DNA of 35,921 nt from Candidatus Ozemibacter sp. (GCA_030446435.1 JASURT010000008.1:1-35921), one strand, 5' to 3'; shown: positions 1 through 8,617, numbered from the stretch's first letter. Notes: generated from the sequence alone by a model not told the origin. Translations and numbers: made by a program.

Positions 1-305
1 TCTGCCTGAAGCATTATAAATACGTCTTCAGATAATTCTATGTATGACCCCGGCTCGATGATCGTAAAAAAACCGGGCTGGAGTTTTTGTCCGTTTACAA
101 TCAGTCCGAATGGACTTTGCAGGTCCTGAAGGGTTAAATAGCCGTCGGCATTGTAGCGCAATTGAATCTGTTCCCGCGAAATTCCCATTTTATTGAGTTG
201 AATGTCGCAGGTATTCGCGCTGCCGATCTTGATTCCGTTACCATGGAAGCTGGGGCTTCCTTCATATAGAATTTGTCCACTTTTGTCGGTTATTACAATT
301 CTCAT
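1..305 (-). CDS. FHA-domain protein, N-terminal part (runs off the left edge)
   Basis: An open frame of 101 codons begins at an ATG (303-305) and continues past base 1, so the C-terminus is unseen. A Shine-Dalgarno AGGA lies just upstream. The fold signature is forkhead-associated: IGSANTCDIQL, then GISREQIQL, then LQDLQSPFGLIVNG. FHA domains normally bind phosphothreonine, but several key positions are changed here: the Arg of the GR motif is Ser, the His of SRxH is Glu-Gln, and the Asn of the NGT-like turn is Phe. Canonical pThr binding is therefore doubtful. It lies 107 bp downstream of the last phosphatase gene on the same strand and may be read through from it, although a candidate promoter sits in the gap. 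The missing C-terminal part could carry any of many FHA-linked outputs (sigma-54 activator, kinase, cyclase), so the protein's function is open. Confidence 0.8.
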   Translation of the reverse strand, partial: MRIVITDKSGQILYEGSPSFHGNGIKIGSANTCDIQLNKMGISREQIQLRYNADGYLTLQDLQSPFGLIVNGQKLQPGFFTIIEPGSYIELSEDVFIMLQA

Positions 306-345
306 TTTAAATCCTGAAATTTTATGCACATTGGTTTTGTCATTC

Positions 346-384
346 AGTATACAGAAAAATAAGGCGATTTGCAGCTGTTTGCAG
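346..384 (-). promoter_or_regulatory. Candidate promoter with overlapping direct repeat, upstream of the FHA gene
   Basis: On the minus strand a -10-like TATACT (346-351) lies about 40 bp before the FHA start. The -35 region at the right spacing (369-374, CTGCAA) is weak. That region is covered by two copies of TTTGCAG (plus strand 368-374 and 378-384) repeated at a 10-bp period, as an activator or repressor site would be. Only the motif positions are seen; function is inferred. Confidence 0.3.
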
Positions 385-412
385 TATTAAATAATAATAT
401 TTGCCGAAGAAT

Positions 413-3391
413 TTATGAGAAAACCAATACGATCAAGGTCAGATCGTCATCTGCTTCCTGGCCATCGATATGTTTCAGATAGGCTCGATAGATTTTCTGA
501 TACATGATTTCGGGGTCCGAATCATAGCAATTTTGCGTGAGTTTCATGAAATTCGCATAACCCATTTCCTGGCCCGAAGAATCGCGTGCTTCAATGATTC
601 CATCTGTGTAGAATACCAGAGCATCTCCGCTTTTGAATTGCATTTCGCATTCTTTAAAATTGGCTTTTTTGAATGCTCCAAGGGCTGGGCCGGCTAAATA
701 AAGTTCGCGCGCCGTTTGGCCCTGATTCTCGATCAATATCGGCGAGCATGCGCCTGCATTGGAGTATCTGCCCAGACCGCAATCTGTATCGATGTAAAGA
801 TATTGAAAAGTCATGATTTTTTTCTGTTTTCGGGTCTTTGAGCTGTGAATAAGGTAATGCAGCTTTTCAAGCAGCAGCTTCGGGGTCTTCAGGCAGTTCT
901 GGCAGCTGAGTATACCTGATTTGGCCATGGCCATTATCAATGCCGCGCCGACTCCATGCCCGGCAACGTCTCCCATCAAAACACCACAAGAGTTATTGTC
1001 AATTTCAAAAAAGTCAAAATAGTCGCCGCCCAATTCGGCCATTGTTATGCTGCGTCCGAAAATTTTAACCTTGTTCTTATTCAGATGATTTTCAGGGAAA
1101 AGGCTTTCTTGAACGACTTTGGCAACTTCAAGCTCTTCAAGCCCCACCATTACATCGTTAAAGATTGTGGCAATTTCTCCGAACTCATCTTTGCTGGTTC
1201 TTTTTACTCTGAAGGCATAGTCTCGCGTCTCAATGGCCAAAGCCGCGTTTTGCAATTGCTCGAGAGGAACAAGGAAACTTCGGGTTAGTATCTGCGCAAG
1301 TAGTAGACCGAGAAGAATGCTGAGCATTCCCAAAAGAATCAGGTCGTCCTTTTGTCTTCCGATAATTCTGCTCAGTCGGTCGAGCGGGTATAATCCCATT
1401 ATCTTATAGCGCTCGAGGAACTTGCCCTTGAAGCAGATTGCCAGATATTGTGAATCGTTGAACTCTATTGTTTCAATTTCTTCGCTTGGACGTTCGGTGG
1501 CCTGGTCTATTTGTGTGATAATCTGCTGGTTCGGTACAAAGTCCGGCGGAAAATACTGGCGGGTCAGCTCTTTTCTTGCCACCACCTTCAATCCCACCGG
1601 GTTCCTGTTAATGTTGAGTATCGTGTTTTCGACATAATGATCCTGCACTGTTTTTGAATTCCAGATTATCACTGCCATAAAATCGATCATCTCTGAACCA
1701 GACAAAGACATGAATTTCATCAAAGTCAGATTCTGCACTTTTCCAAAACCCCACATCGTGATTCCGCCCATGGCTTTAATGAAACCGTGCGTAATCTCGG
1801 CAAAAGATTTTTGCAACAGCGATTCGGCAAGCAATTCAAGTTTGGTAGCGGCCTGATTTGACCTGGTTGTACCGTTGAGTTCGCGCATGACTCTTTTGCC
1901 GATCAGATTGAAAACCTGGGCATTGTTTTTGTCGTTCTTGCTCATTGTGGGCTGAGGCCTGGTGCCCCTTGCTTCGTCTTTTTCTTCATTGACGCTTAAA
2001 TTCTCTTCGACTTTTCTTACTCCTGCAAATGTGCCAACATAAGCCGAACTGCTCGATATGAGAAAATAATTGTCGACAAAGTTTTGTCTGGCCGCTTTTA
2101 TTACTTTCGCGTTGTTTTTATCGGTGAGCTGACCTTTTGTGTCGATACTTGCAACCCATCTGTCAAAGAAGGTCTGCGTTTCATATTCGAATGCGCTGTA
2201 AGAAGATTCAAGCCGCTTGTCATAATCTTTCAACAATTCGACTGATCGCTTATGTATGTCTTTTAATAGAGTGTTTCGTTTTTGCAGATAGTGTTCCTGG
2301 GCGACGATTGTCATGGCCAGAAATGGAATCGCATTGGCGAAGAAGAATAAAAACGCCAGCCTGGGTCTGATAGAAAGGGTGCCGGGTTTTTCTCCAACAA
2401 TGGTGTTGAAGGTGTAACTGAAAAATGGCAGCAAAAACAGGATGAGGATGAATGAGCCAAGCATCGCTTTCAAGCGCTTTTGCGAAGTCGTAAATTTACG
2501 GGCAGTTACAGCGAAAAGTCTAAGCTGGGGGGTTAAAAAAGAGGTTGCCAGATAGTATTTTTTTTCTTCAACAAAACCCTGCATGTTTTTTTCGCAGATT
2601 TTAAGGTTGTTGAACAATGCTGCAAATGAATGATCGTTTCGCGGCAGCCATATCGGACTGTTTCTGGTATTTGGTCTGTACAGGCCGAAAAGAGGTGCTT
2701 TGGCGTCAGACAAATTTTTGATCACGGTTTTTAAAGTAATATCTGATTTGAACTTTTCATGCGGAAAAAGTACAAGAAAACAGCCTTTTCTGGTAACCGA
2801 TGCCCAGACAAGAGGCTTTCGCAAAGAACTGTCGGTCCAGGCGAAACCATATTTTTTCGCATTGGTGTTCGCTTCAATCATTTCGCTGACATACTGAGGC
2901 CCGATAACTCTTCTGACTGTTTCTATGTTTGCTTTGCTTGGCCTGGTCCACTTGTAGTTTTCGGCTTCTGACGAAGCTCTGATGAGTTCAAGAAAAACTT
3001 CGTGCCACTCAGACTCACTGTAGTCGCTGTTAAAGCTTATATGCGTCATTTTACCCGCCGGATTCCAGGCAATATATTCAAAGACGGAATTGAATTCTTC
3101 GCGGGTTTTCTTTAACCATTTCTCGGTTTCTTCGAGTGAAGATCTTTGTCGCGAAAATTCTTGCAACTTTTCTGAAAGCTTTTTGCACCAGAACTTCTCA
3201 GCTGCTGCGGCTTTAGTGCATATGTTCAATGCTTTTTGCAGCTCTCTTTTGCAGGTCTCTTTCAAAACCTCTTCTGACATCGAATAGTATTTGTTTATGC
3301 TGTGAAAGACAATCAAGGCCGGAACTCCTGCAAAACAGCAGCAAACCGAGATCCAGAGCAAGACTTTTTTTAACAATGTTTTTCTATGCAT
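413..3391 (-). CDS. Transmembrane sensor HAMP-SpoIIE/PP2C phosphatase, A-type, pair 1
   Basis: A 992-residue protein that is predicted to dephosphorylate phospho-Ser/Thr proteins, as RsbU/SpoIIE enzymes do on STAS anti-anti-sigma factors. Layout: TM1 about 11-31; a first extracytoplasmic region of about 275 residues; TM2 about 310-332 and TM3 about 344-364 joined by a short cytoplasmic loop; a second extracytoplasmic region of about 315 residues; TM4 about 683-705; HAMP to about 755; PP2C domain about 770-992. Metal-ligand motifs are intact: GGDYFD (D790), GDVAGHG (D808), YTDG (D930), ADDDLT (D981-983). The usual NAGH motif reads NAGACSP, a feature of the A subfamily. An insert at about 455-490 is charged and low complexity. 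The ATG follows the stop of its B partner by 5 nt, with AGGAA inside the B gene's end, so translation is probably coupled. Closest relative here is the A gene at 8635-11616. Target unknown. Confidence 0.93.
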   Translation of the reverse strand: MHRKTLLKKVLLWISVCCCFAGVPALIVFHSINKYYSMSEEVLKETCKRELQKALNICTKAAAAEKFWCKKLSEKLQEFSRQRSSLEETEKWLKKTREEFNSVFEYIAWNPAGKMTHISFNSDYSESEWHEVFLELIRASSEAENYKWTRPSKANIETVRRVIGPQYVSEMIEANTNAKKYGFAWTDSSLRKPLVWASVTRKGCFLVLFPHEKFKSDITLKTVIKNLSDAKAPLFGLYRPNTRNSPIWLPRNDHSFAALFNNLKICEKNMQGFVEEKKYYLATSFLTPQLRLFAVTARKFTTSQKRLKAMLGSFILILFLLPFFSYTFNTIVGEKPGTLSIRPRLAFLFFFANAIPFLAMTIVAQEHYLQKRNTLLKDIHKRSVELLKDYDKRLESSYSAFEYETQTFFDRWVASIDTKGQLTDKNNAKVIKAARQNFVDNYFLISSSSAYVGTFAGVRKVEENLSVNEEKDEARGTRPQPTMSKNDKNNAQVFNLIGKRVMRELNGTTRSNQAATKLELLAESLLQKSFAEITHGFIKAMGGITMWGFGKVQNLTLMKFMSLSGSEMIDFMAVIIWNSKTVQDHYVENTILNINRNPVGLKVVARKELTRQYFPPDFVPNQQIITQIDQATERPSEEIETIEFNDSQYLAICFKGKFLERYKIMGLYPLDRLSRIIGRQKDDLILLGMLSILLGLLLAQILTRSFLVPLEQLQNAALAIETRDYAFRVKRTSKDEFGEIATIFNDVMVGLEELEVAKVVQESLFPENHLNKNKVKIFGRSITMAELGGDYFDFFEIDNNSCGVLMGDVAGHGVGAALIMAMAKSGILSCQNCLKTPKLLLEKLHYLIHSSKTRKQKKIMTFQYLYIDTDCGLGRYSNAGACSPILIENQGQTARELYLAGPALGAFKKANFKECEMQFKSGDALVFYTDGIIEARDSSGQEMGYANFMKLTQNCYDSDPEIMYQKIYRAYLKHIDGQEADDDLTLIVLVFS

Positions 3392-3396
3392 AGCTT

Positions 3397-6303
3397 TCAG
3401 TTCCTGCTGATGACGATCATGGTGGTGTCGTCATCGGCTTCGCCTGCCCAGGCTATATAAGCGGCAAATATTTTCTTATAGTATTCTTCAGGGTTTTCTG
3501 TGTAATTTTTTACGACTATATCTATAAAACCTTCAAACCCCATCATTTCACCGTGCTTGTTTCTTGCTTCAATAATTCCATCTGTGAATAGAACCAGGGC
3601 TTCACCTTCAGTCATGGAAAATTCGAGATTTTCGTATCTCGCTTTTCTACCTGCCCCGAGCGGTGAGCCGATATGCTCGATAAATCTTGCGCTTTTGTTT
3701 TTTCTGTTTACGAGCAGCGGGAAACAATGCCCGGCGTTGGTAAAGGTAACTTTGCCTGTTTTGCTGTTTAAAACCAGATACTGAAAGGTCATCATTCGTC
3801 GCAAATTTCTGCTTTTTAAACTGTGAATGATCGAATGAACCAGAGAAACAAGTCCGGCCGGATCTAATCTTTGTTGTTTTTCGGTCATTCTTACCCTGGC
3901 TTTTGCCATGGCCATAATCAGGGCTGCTGCAACCCCGTGCCCGGCGACATCGCCGATTATCACGCCGAAGTTCTCGTCATCTATTTTGAAAAAATCGAAA
4001 TAATCGCCGCCCAGAGTTGTCATTACCACGCTTTTTCCATACACCGAAAATGGTGGTTGTGAAAAAGATTCTTCCGGAAAAAGACTTTCTTGCACAACCT
4101 TTGCTATTTCAAGCTCTCCGAGGCCTTCGATAACTCTGTTGACCACTTCGCCAAGATGGCCGAATTCATCCTGGTCCATGCCTTCTATTCTGTGACGAAA
4201 ATTCTGCTGATTGATCTGTAAGGCCGCTTCGCTTAGCTTTTTTACCGGGGTCATGAATTGTCTTGCGACCATCAGGCCTATCAGGGTGGTTAGAACAACG
4301 CTCAAAAGGGCACCGGCAAAAAACTGGTTTCGGGTTCGACCGATCTTTTTCTCGATTTCTTTGCTGGGGAATAATGTGCACAACACCATACCATTCAAAT
4401 TGTTGCCGACCATTCCGACCGCAATGTAATCTTCGCTTTTATAGGTGATTTCGCCGTTGCAGATAGATTTCTTTTCTTCAACCCTGTTCATGAATTTTCT
4501 TAGTTGATTGGCGTTATTTTCAGGCTCTTTAAGGTATTTTCCTGACCTGATAGATTTGGCAAAGGCCAGAGAATCTGGTAGACCTTTTTTCAGATCATCG
4601 AGATGATTGCGCAGATAAATTTTCTGAAATTCATCTTGCGACCACATCAACAGAAGATAATAGTTGTTCTGGAACTTTTCAGGGTTTCCAAGATAGTTCC
4701 AGTAGCCAAGTTTGACCGAGTCGCCAATGGTTATCGGCCAGATCTTTCTACTGTCACGAATAGAGTTTCGGATAAATTCCGAATCTTCAGGCGAGGTAAT
4801 TTTCGAGAGAATATCGTCTTTATTGGTTTTGAGAATTATTCGGTTCATGTATTTTAGAATGCCTTCAGCCATGGTACTGAAATACTTGATCGAGCTGCTT
4901 AGATCTTTGCCATCAGAGCTGTGAGCGAAAATCTTCTTTCCGTCTTTTGCGAAAAGGTAGGTCTCAGAAACGTTGAATCTCTTCAGTTCTGTTTTTAGCT
5001 GGTTTAAATCAGACTCTCTCAATTTGCCTGGATTTTTTTTGTTTATTCTGCTAATTACCCGATTCAGTGAATTGTCGAAATGGTTTCGCTGTTGATCAAA
5101 GCGGGCGTCAAAATCTCTTAAAAAACGGGCTGCTTCAAGATTCAATTCGTTTTTTAGGGCTATTTTTTTGTTTTGCAGATAGTCATAGGCAATGAACCCG
5201 AGTACTGAAAGTGGGGCTGCGTTTGCATATAAGAAAAGGAGCAATAATTTCCATCTGATTGAGAAAAAAGCTTTTCTGAAACGAAAATTCAAAATGACAA
5301 CCGCCAGACCGATAAAATAAAGAACTCCAAGCTTTGTCAATAATTGCAGGCGATGATCTGAAGTATTCAAAAGTCTTTTGTCTTTTTTTTGAATGTTGAA
5401 AATTCTGATCTTAGGGTTCAATAGTTGCACTGACATTAAAGAATTTGCCAGCTCTATTTCCTGTTCTGCGACAGTTTCGAAACGCGCCAGTCCTGCAACT
5501 ATTTCGTTTGCGAACCTGGCTTTGGGTTCAGGGTAAATCTGAGTCAGGTCTCTGATATGGGCAAATCCGCAAAAAGAATCAGGCCACTTTGCGTTGATGG
5601 CCTTGCATAGCTTTGTTAAGCCCTGATTTCCTTCAATAAGACCCCAGTTAATAAAGACAAGCATGCTGAAATTTTTGCCGATCTGATACCAGAAATATGG
5701 TCGATCTTTGCCGTAATCGGCCAGTATTAACGACGAGTGTCCCTCTTGATTGTAGGGTTGGCGCAGGGTTTCGGGCAGAAATACTCTACCCAGGAATTGC
5801 TTGATTATATTCAGATTGTTTTTAACCGATTCAAGGTTCTTGATCGGAGTAGAGCTTTCTGAGAGGATGCTTTGGCTTACTTCTTTCAATACAAGATAAA
5901 GCTTTTTCAAAACATATCTATAACGCTTTTCATCGGTAAGTTTTTCTACCAGTAGCCCTTTCTCGTTCCAGACTACGAATTCGAGTTGATCAGGATAATT
6001 TTTTTTCAGCAGTTTTATTGATCGCTCCAGATAGCCAAGGCTGTTGTCTTGTTTTTGAGCGATGTTGAAGATGTTTCTCAGTAGCTTTTCGTAATATTTT
6101 CGCTCGTCATCGAATGAAGAAATAAGTTCATTTCTCTGGGCCAGGCTGGTAAAAATACTTTGGCGCCTATTTTGAGTTTGCAGCTCTGATAAACTTTTCA
6201 GGCTGGTTTCGATTACAAAAAATGGAAAAAGAAAAAAGCAGAAAATGATGCCCAGACCTGAAATTAACGAGACAACGTAGTTGCTTCTACCTCTTGATGA
6301 CAA
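3397..6303 (-). CDS. Transmembrane sensor HAMP-SpoIIE/PP2C phosphatase, B-type, pair 1
   Basis: A 968-residue protein and the first gene of pair 1. The start is a TTG (6301-6303) chosen because AGGAG sits about 6 nt upstream and no ATG follows nearby. TM1 is about 10-32, TM2 about 321-340, TM3 about 350-367 and TM4 about 660-681, with two extracytoplasmic regions of about 285 and 290 residues. HAMP (about 680-732) and PP2C (about 745-968) follow. Catalytic acids D767, D785, D908 and D957-959 are present in GGDYFD, GDVAGHG, FTDG and ADDDTT, and the canonical NAGH histidine is kept (H859). B-type hallmarks are LEFVVWN, TDEKRYRY and FWY in the first sensor region. The gene follows the lexA operon by 165 bp, which contains a foldable inverted repeat and no clear sigma-70 promoter. 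Substrate inferred from the SpoIIE/RsbU family only. Confidence 0.92.
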   Translation of the reverse strand: MSSRGRSNYVVSLISGLGIIFCFFLFPFFVIETSLKSLSELQTQNRRQSIFTSLAQRNELISSFDDERKYYEKLLRNIFNIAQKQDNSLGYLERSIKLLKKNYPDQLEFVVWNEKGLLVEKLTDEKRYRYVLKKLYLVLKEVSQSILSESSTPIKNLESVKNNLNIIKQFLGRVFLPETLRQPYNQEGHSSLILADYGKDRPYFWYQIGKNFSMLVFINWGLIEGNQGLTKLCKAINAKWPDSFCGFAHIRDLTQIYPEPKARFANEIVAGLARFETVAEQEIELANSLMSVQLLNPKIRIFNIQKKDKRLLNTSDHRLQLLTKLGVLYFIGLAVVILNFRFRKAFFSIRWKLLLLFLYANAAPLSVLGFIAYDYLQNKKIALKNELNLEAARFLRDFDARFDQQRNHFDNSLNRVISRINKKNPGKLRESDLNQLKTELKRFNVSETYLFAKDGKKIFAHSSDGKDLSSSIKYFSTMAEGILKYMNRIILKTNKDDILSKITSPEDSEFIRNSIRDSRKIWPITIGDSVKLGYWNYLGNPEKFQNNYYLLLMWSQDEFQKIYLRNHLDDLKKGLPDSLAFAKSIRSGKYLKEPENNANQLRKFMNRVEEKKSICNGEITYKSEDYIAVGMVGNNLNGMVLCTLFPSKEIEKKIGRTRNQFFAGALLSVVLTTLIGLMVARQFMTPVKKLSEAALQINQQNFRHRIEGMDQDEFGHLGEVVNRVIEGLGELEIAKVVQESLFPEESFSQPPFSVYGKSVVMTTLGGDYFDFFKIDDENFGVIIGDVAGHGVAAALIMAMAKARVRMTEKQQRLDPAGLVSLVHSIIHSLKSRNLRRMMTFQYLVLNSKTGKVTFTNAGHCFPLLVNRKNKSARFIEHIGSPLGAGRKARYENLEFSMTEGEALVLFTDGIIEARNKHGEMMGFEGFIDIVVKNYTENPEEYYKKIFAAYIAWAGEADDDTTMIVISRN

Positions 6304-6391
6304 GCTCTCTCCTGATTTTGACGCAGTTTTCTTAATTCTATACGCTTAGCCTCAATCCGGCAACCCACCTAAAACTCCCAAAGATGGCGAT

Positions 6392-6454
6392 GGTATTTGC
6401 GGCAAAATCAGAGAGTCAGGGACGCCTTTCGTCAGTGAACGCTCTGCAAATACC
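6392..6454 (-). other. Candidate structured RNA leader or inverted-repeat element
   Basis: On the minus strand a perfect 9-bp stem, GGTATTTGC with GCAAATACC, encloses 45 nt that fold further: AGAG pairs with CTCT, TCA with TGA, and GACG with CGTC around an AAAGG loop. That gives about 20 nested base pairs in 63 nt. It lies between the small ORF ending at 6469 and the TTG start at 6303, leaving 88 nt to the phosphatase gene. No U-run follows, so it is not a standard intrinsic terminator. It could be a cis-regulatory leader, a processing site or a short mobile repeat. Confidence 0.4.
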
Positions 6455-6468
6455 TATGGGCGAGGTTT

Positions 6469-6720
6469 TTAGCAGGTTTCTCTTTTTATCGAGGTGGCGA
6501 GTTGCTGGTTCAATTTTAATTCTTGTTTCAGTCTGGTTATGGCTTTGATTTTATCAAGCAGCGCCGGTAGATTGTCGGGAATGCGCTGGTGTTCTTTGAG
6601 AGCTTTAAGATCTTCTTCGAAAGGCAGCAGCCGCGCAGCCTCTGTTTGAATTTTCAGTTTGAGGAAATGGCTGTTCAGTTCAATGGCTTCGTTTAAAAAG
6701 TTTTTTATCGAAAATTGCAT
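6469..6720 (-). CDS. Small hypothetical protein, third gene of the lexA-dinB operon
   Basis: An 83-residue protein starting at an ATG 3 nt after the dinB stop, with AGG in the end of dinB as a likely ribosome site. The tight spacing and shared strand argue that it is real and co-transcribed. The sequence is highly charged, Leu/Lys/Glu rich and probably all-helical, with a possible coiled coil over residues about 28-80. There is no membrane segment, signal peptide or cysteine pattern. I do not recognise a family. Its place in a LexA-controlled operon suggests, but does not show, a part in the DNA-damage response. Confidence 0.65.
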   Translation of the reverse strand: MQFSIKNFLNEAIELNSHFLKLKIQTEAARLLPFEEDLKALKEHQRIPDNLPALLDKIKAITRLKQELKLNQQLATSIKRETC

Positions 6721-6723
6721 ATG

Positions 6724-7908
6724 TCAGACCTGGTTGCTTTTGATCGTCTGATTTATGACCGATCTTGAGCGGAGAATTGAATTGAAGCCGAACCTGGCTC
6801 TGATGATCTTGATTACCTCAGGCAGGTTTTGTTTGTATTCTGGTAGCAGGATGTCCCAGAGGTCGGGGGTGGTGCCGCCGGGCTGAATTGAACCGAGTTG
6901 TAAGCCCACCAGTCTGACTTTAACTCTTCGCTGAAACAGCTTGGAGAAAAGCATAACCGCCGCCGGATAAATGTCTGCTTCGCGATCGGTTCTGGTTATG
7001 GTCATCGTTCTGGTTTTGGTTACAAAGTCTGAATATCGTATTTTTACGGTGACTGAAGCACAGCTGAGGTTCTCGTTCTGTAGTTGATAAATGGCTTTTT
7101 CTGTAAGTCTCGACAGATGGCTGAGCAGATAAGCCCGTGATGAGCTGTCTTCGTAAAGAGTGGTGTCTCGCGATATACCTTTGCGAATCGGCTTGTTTTC
7201 ACTTGCAATAACCTGATTTTCACAAATACCTCTTGCTGCGTTGAATATGTATTCGCCTGTTTTGCCAAAGGCTGCCCTCCAGGCGTCTATTGGTAGAGTC
7301 AATATTTCACTGACATAATGTACACCCATGGCTTTCAGGGTTGGCTCCATTTTTTTGCCGATGCCCGGAATTTCTTTTATGGGAAGATGTGACAGAAACG
7401 CGCTTTCTGAACCGGGTAAAATCTCGAGTATGCCACAGGGCTTACCCATGTTAGATGCAATTTTGCAGACAAGTTTGTTGGTTGAAATGCCTATGGTAGA
7501 AGGCAGGCCGGTTTCTTTGGCAATGGCCTGGGTAATTGTTTCTGCTATATCGAGGTTGTGTTTGTAGATTCTGTCACAGCCGGTAAAATCAAGGTAGAAT
7601 TCATCTACCGAGGCTTTTTCGACAACCGGGCAGAATCTTTTCAGCAGCTCATGGGTAGCATTCGATAATTTGCCGATGTTTTCGGGTATTGGTAAAAGCT
7701 TCAAATCAGGGCATCTGTTTTTTGCCATCCAGACCGGCATTGCTGAACTGATGCCAAATTTGCGGGCTTCGTAAGAAGCAGAACAAATTATCGATCTGTT
7801 GCTGAAACCACCCACAGCAACCGGAAAACCACGCAGCTCTGGGTTCTCAAGCAGGGCTGCTTCAACGAAAAAAGCGTCAAGATCGAGGCAGGCAATACGT
7901 TTTTGCAT
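6724..7908 (-). CDS. dinB: DNA polymerase IV (Y-family translesion polymerase)
   Basis: A 394-residue Y-family polymerase that bypasses damaged template bases in the cytoplasm. The palm catalytic acids are D9 in LDLDAFF and D102-E103 in SVDEFYLD. F14 is at the steric-gate position that excludes ribonucleotides. SASYEARKFGISSAMP is the usual finger motif, IPGIGKK is the helix-hairpin-helix of the thumb, and LVGLQLGSI closes the little-finger domain. The ATG at 7906-7908 is preferred because GAGAGG lies 7 nt upstream; a TTG 18 nt earlier lacks a ribosome site. The gene starts 22 nt after lexA ends and is followed at 3 nt by a small ORF, so it is the middle gene of an SOS-type operon read from the lexA promoter. 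I see no obvious beta-clamp-binding peptide at the C-terminus. Confidence 0.96.
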   Translation of the reverse strand: MQKRIACLDLDAFFVEAALLENPELRGFPVAVGGFSNRSIICSASYEARKFGISSAMPVWMAKNRCPDLKLLPIPENIGKLSNATHELLKRFCPVVEKASVDEFYLDFTGCDRIYKHNLDIAETITQAIAKETGLPSTIGISTNKLVCKIASNMGKPCGILEILPGSESAFLSHLPIKEIPGIGKKMEPTLKAMGVHYVSEILTLPIDAWRAAFGKTGEYIFNAARGICENQVIASENKPIRKGISRDTTLYEDSSSRAYLLSHLSRLTEKAIYQLQNENLSCASVTVKIRYSDFVTKTRTMTITRTDREADIYPAAVMLFSKLFQRRVKVRLVGLQLGSIQPGGTTPDLWDILLPEYKQNLPEVIKIIRARFGFNSILRSRSVINQTIKSNQV

Positions 7909-7930
7909 TTTCAAACCTCTCGGCAAATTT

Positions 7931-8554
7931 TCAATGTCGGCGGTATTTACGCAATACCCCGATTACAATGCCTTTTATCGTTACATCCTGATTTTCAATT
8001 ATTATGGGGGGCATCATCGGGTTCGAAGGCTGTAGACGAACTCTGGTGCCTTCGCGATAAATTCTTTTCAGAGTGACTTCTTCGTTTTCGATGCAGGCAA
8101 TTACCATATCGCCGTTATTGGCTGTGTTTCTTTTTTCTACAATTACCAGATCGCCGTCTTTTATTGCTTCGTCAATCATGGACTCGCCCTTTACTTCGAG
8201 CACAAAAGTTTCGCCACGCCCGATCATTGATTCTGGCAGGCTTATCGACTCGGGAACTTCATTTACTTCAATCGGTTGCCCGGCGGTGACTCTTCCGAGC
8301 ATGGGAATTTCGACGCTGCGACCCTGAGTAACGGTTTGAGGTTTTACCGAAAGACCCCTCGATCTTCTTGGGAGAGAGTCTATGTGCCCTTTCTCGGCGA
8401 GGATTTTGAGATGCTTATGTACAGTGGCGGTTGAAGAAAGCCCGAGCCCGTCGCATATTTCTGCGATGGTGGGGGCATAGCCCCACTCGGCAAAAAAACG
8501 GCGAATGAAGTCGAGTACTGTTCTCTGTTTGGGGGTCAGTGGGTCAGGTGTCAT
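7931..8554 (-). CDS. lexA: LexA repressor
   Basis: A 207-residue SOS repressor. The N-terminal winged helix (about 1-70) contains the typical LTPKQRTVLDFI and the recognition segment SSTATVHKHLK. The C-terminal S24 peptidase-like domain has the self-cleavage bond A91-G92 in VTAGQP, the nucleophile S125 in KGESMID and the general base K163 in VTLKR. The enzyme should therefore autocleave when RecA is activated. The ATG has GGAGG 5 nt upstream. It is the first gene of a lexA-dinB-small ORF operon, with a near-consensus promoter containing a direct-repeat operator, which predicts autoregulation. The operon sits between phosphatase pairs 1 and 2 on the same strand. Confidence 0.97.
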   Translation of the reverse strand: MTPDPLTPKQRTVLDFIRRFFAEWGYAPTIAEICDGLGLSSTATVHKHLKILAEKGHIDSLPRRSRGLSVKPQTVTQGRSVEIPMLGRVTAGQPIEVNEVPESISLPESMIGRGETFVLEVKGESMIDEAIKDGDLVIVEKRNTANNGDMVIACIENEEVTLKRIYREGTRVRLQPSNPMMPPIIIENQDVTIKGIVIGVLRKYRRH

Positions 8555-8586
8555 GATTGCCTCCGCTCGGTGTTCTTCTACTAAAA

Positions 8587-8615
8587 ATTATAGGCGAACA
8601 AAAGGCGAACGTCAA
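8587..8615 (-). promoter_or_regulatory. lexA promoter with a GTTC-N7-GTTC LexA-type operator
   Basis: On the minus strand a -35 box TTGACG (8610-8615) and a -10 box TATAAT (8587-8592) are separated by exactly 17 bp. The spacer holds two GTTCGCC copies split by TTTT, giving GTTC-N7-GTTC (8596-8610) at an 11-bp period, one helical turn. GTTC-N7-GTTC is the known LexA box of Alphaproteobacteria. Its position across the promoter of lexA itself makes autorepression very likely. Confidence 0.8.
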
Positions 8616-8617
8616 GC

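Noticed and set aside
7909-7926. Upstream TTG start of dinB
   Set aside because: The ATG at 7908 has a good ribosome site (GAGAGG) at normal spacing and gives the usual Pol IV N-terminus; the TTG has none.
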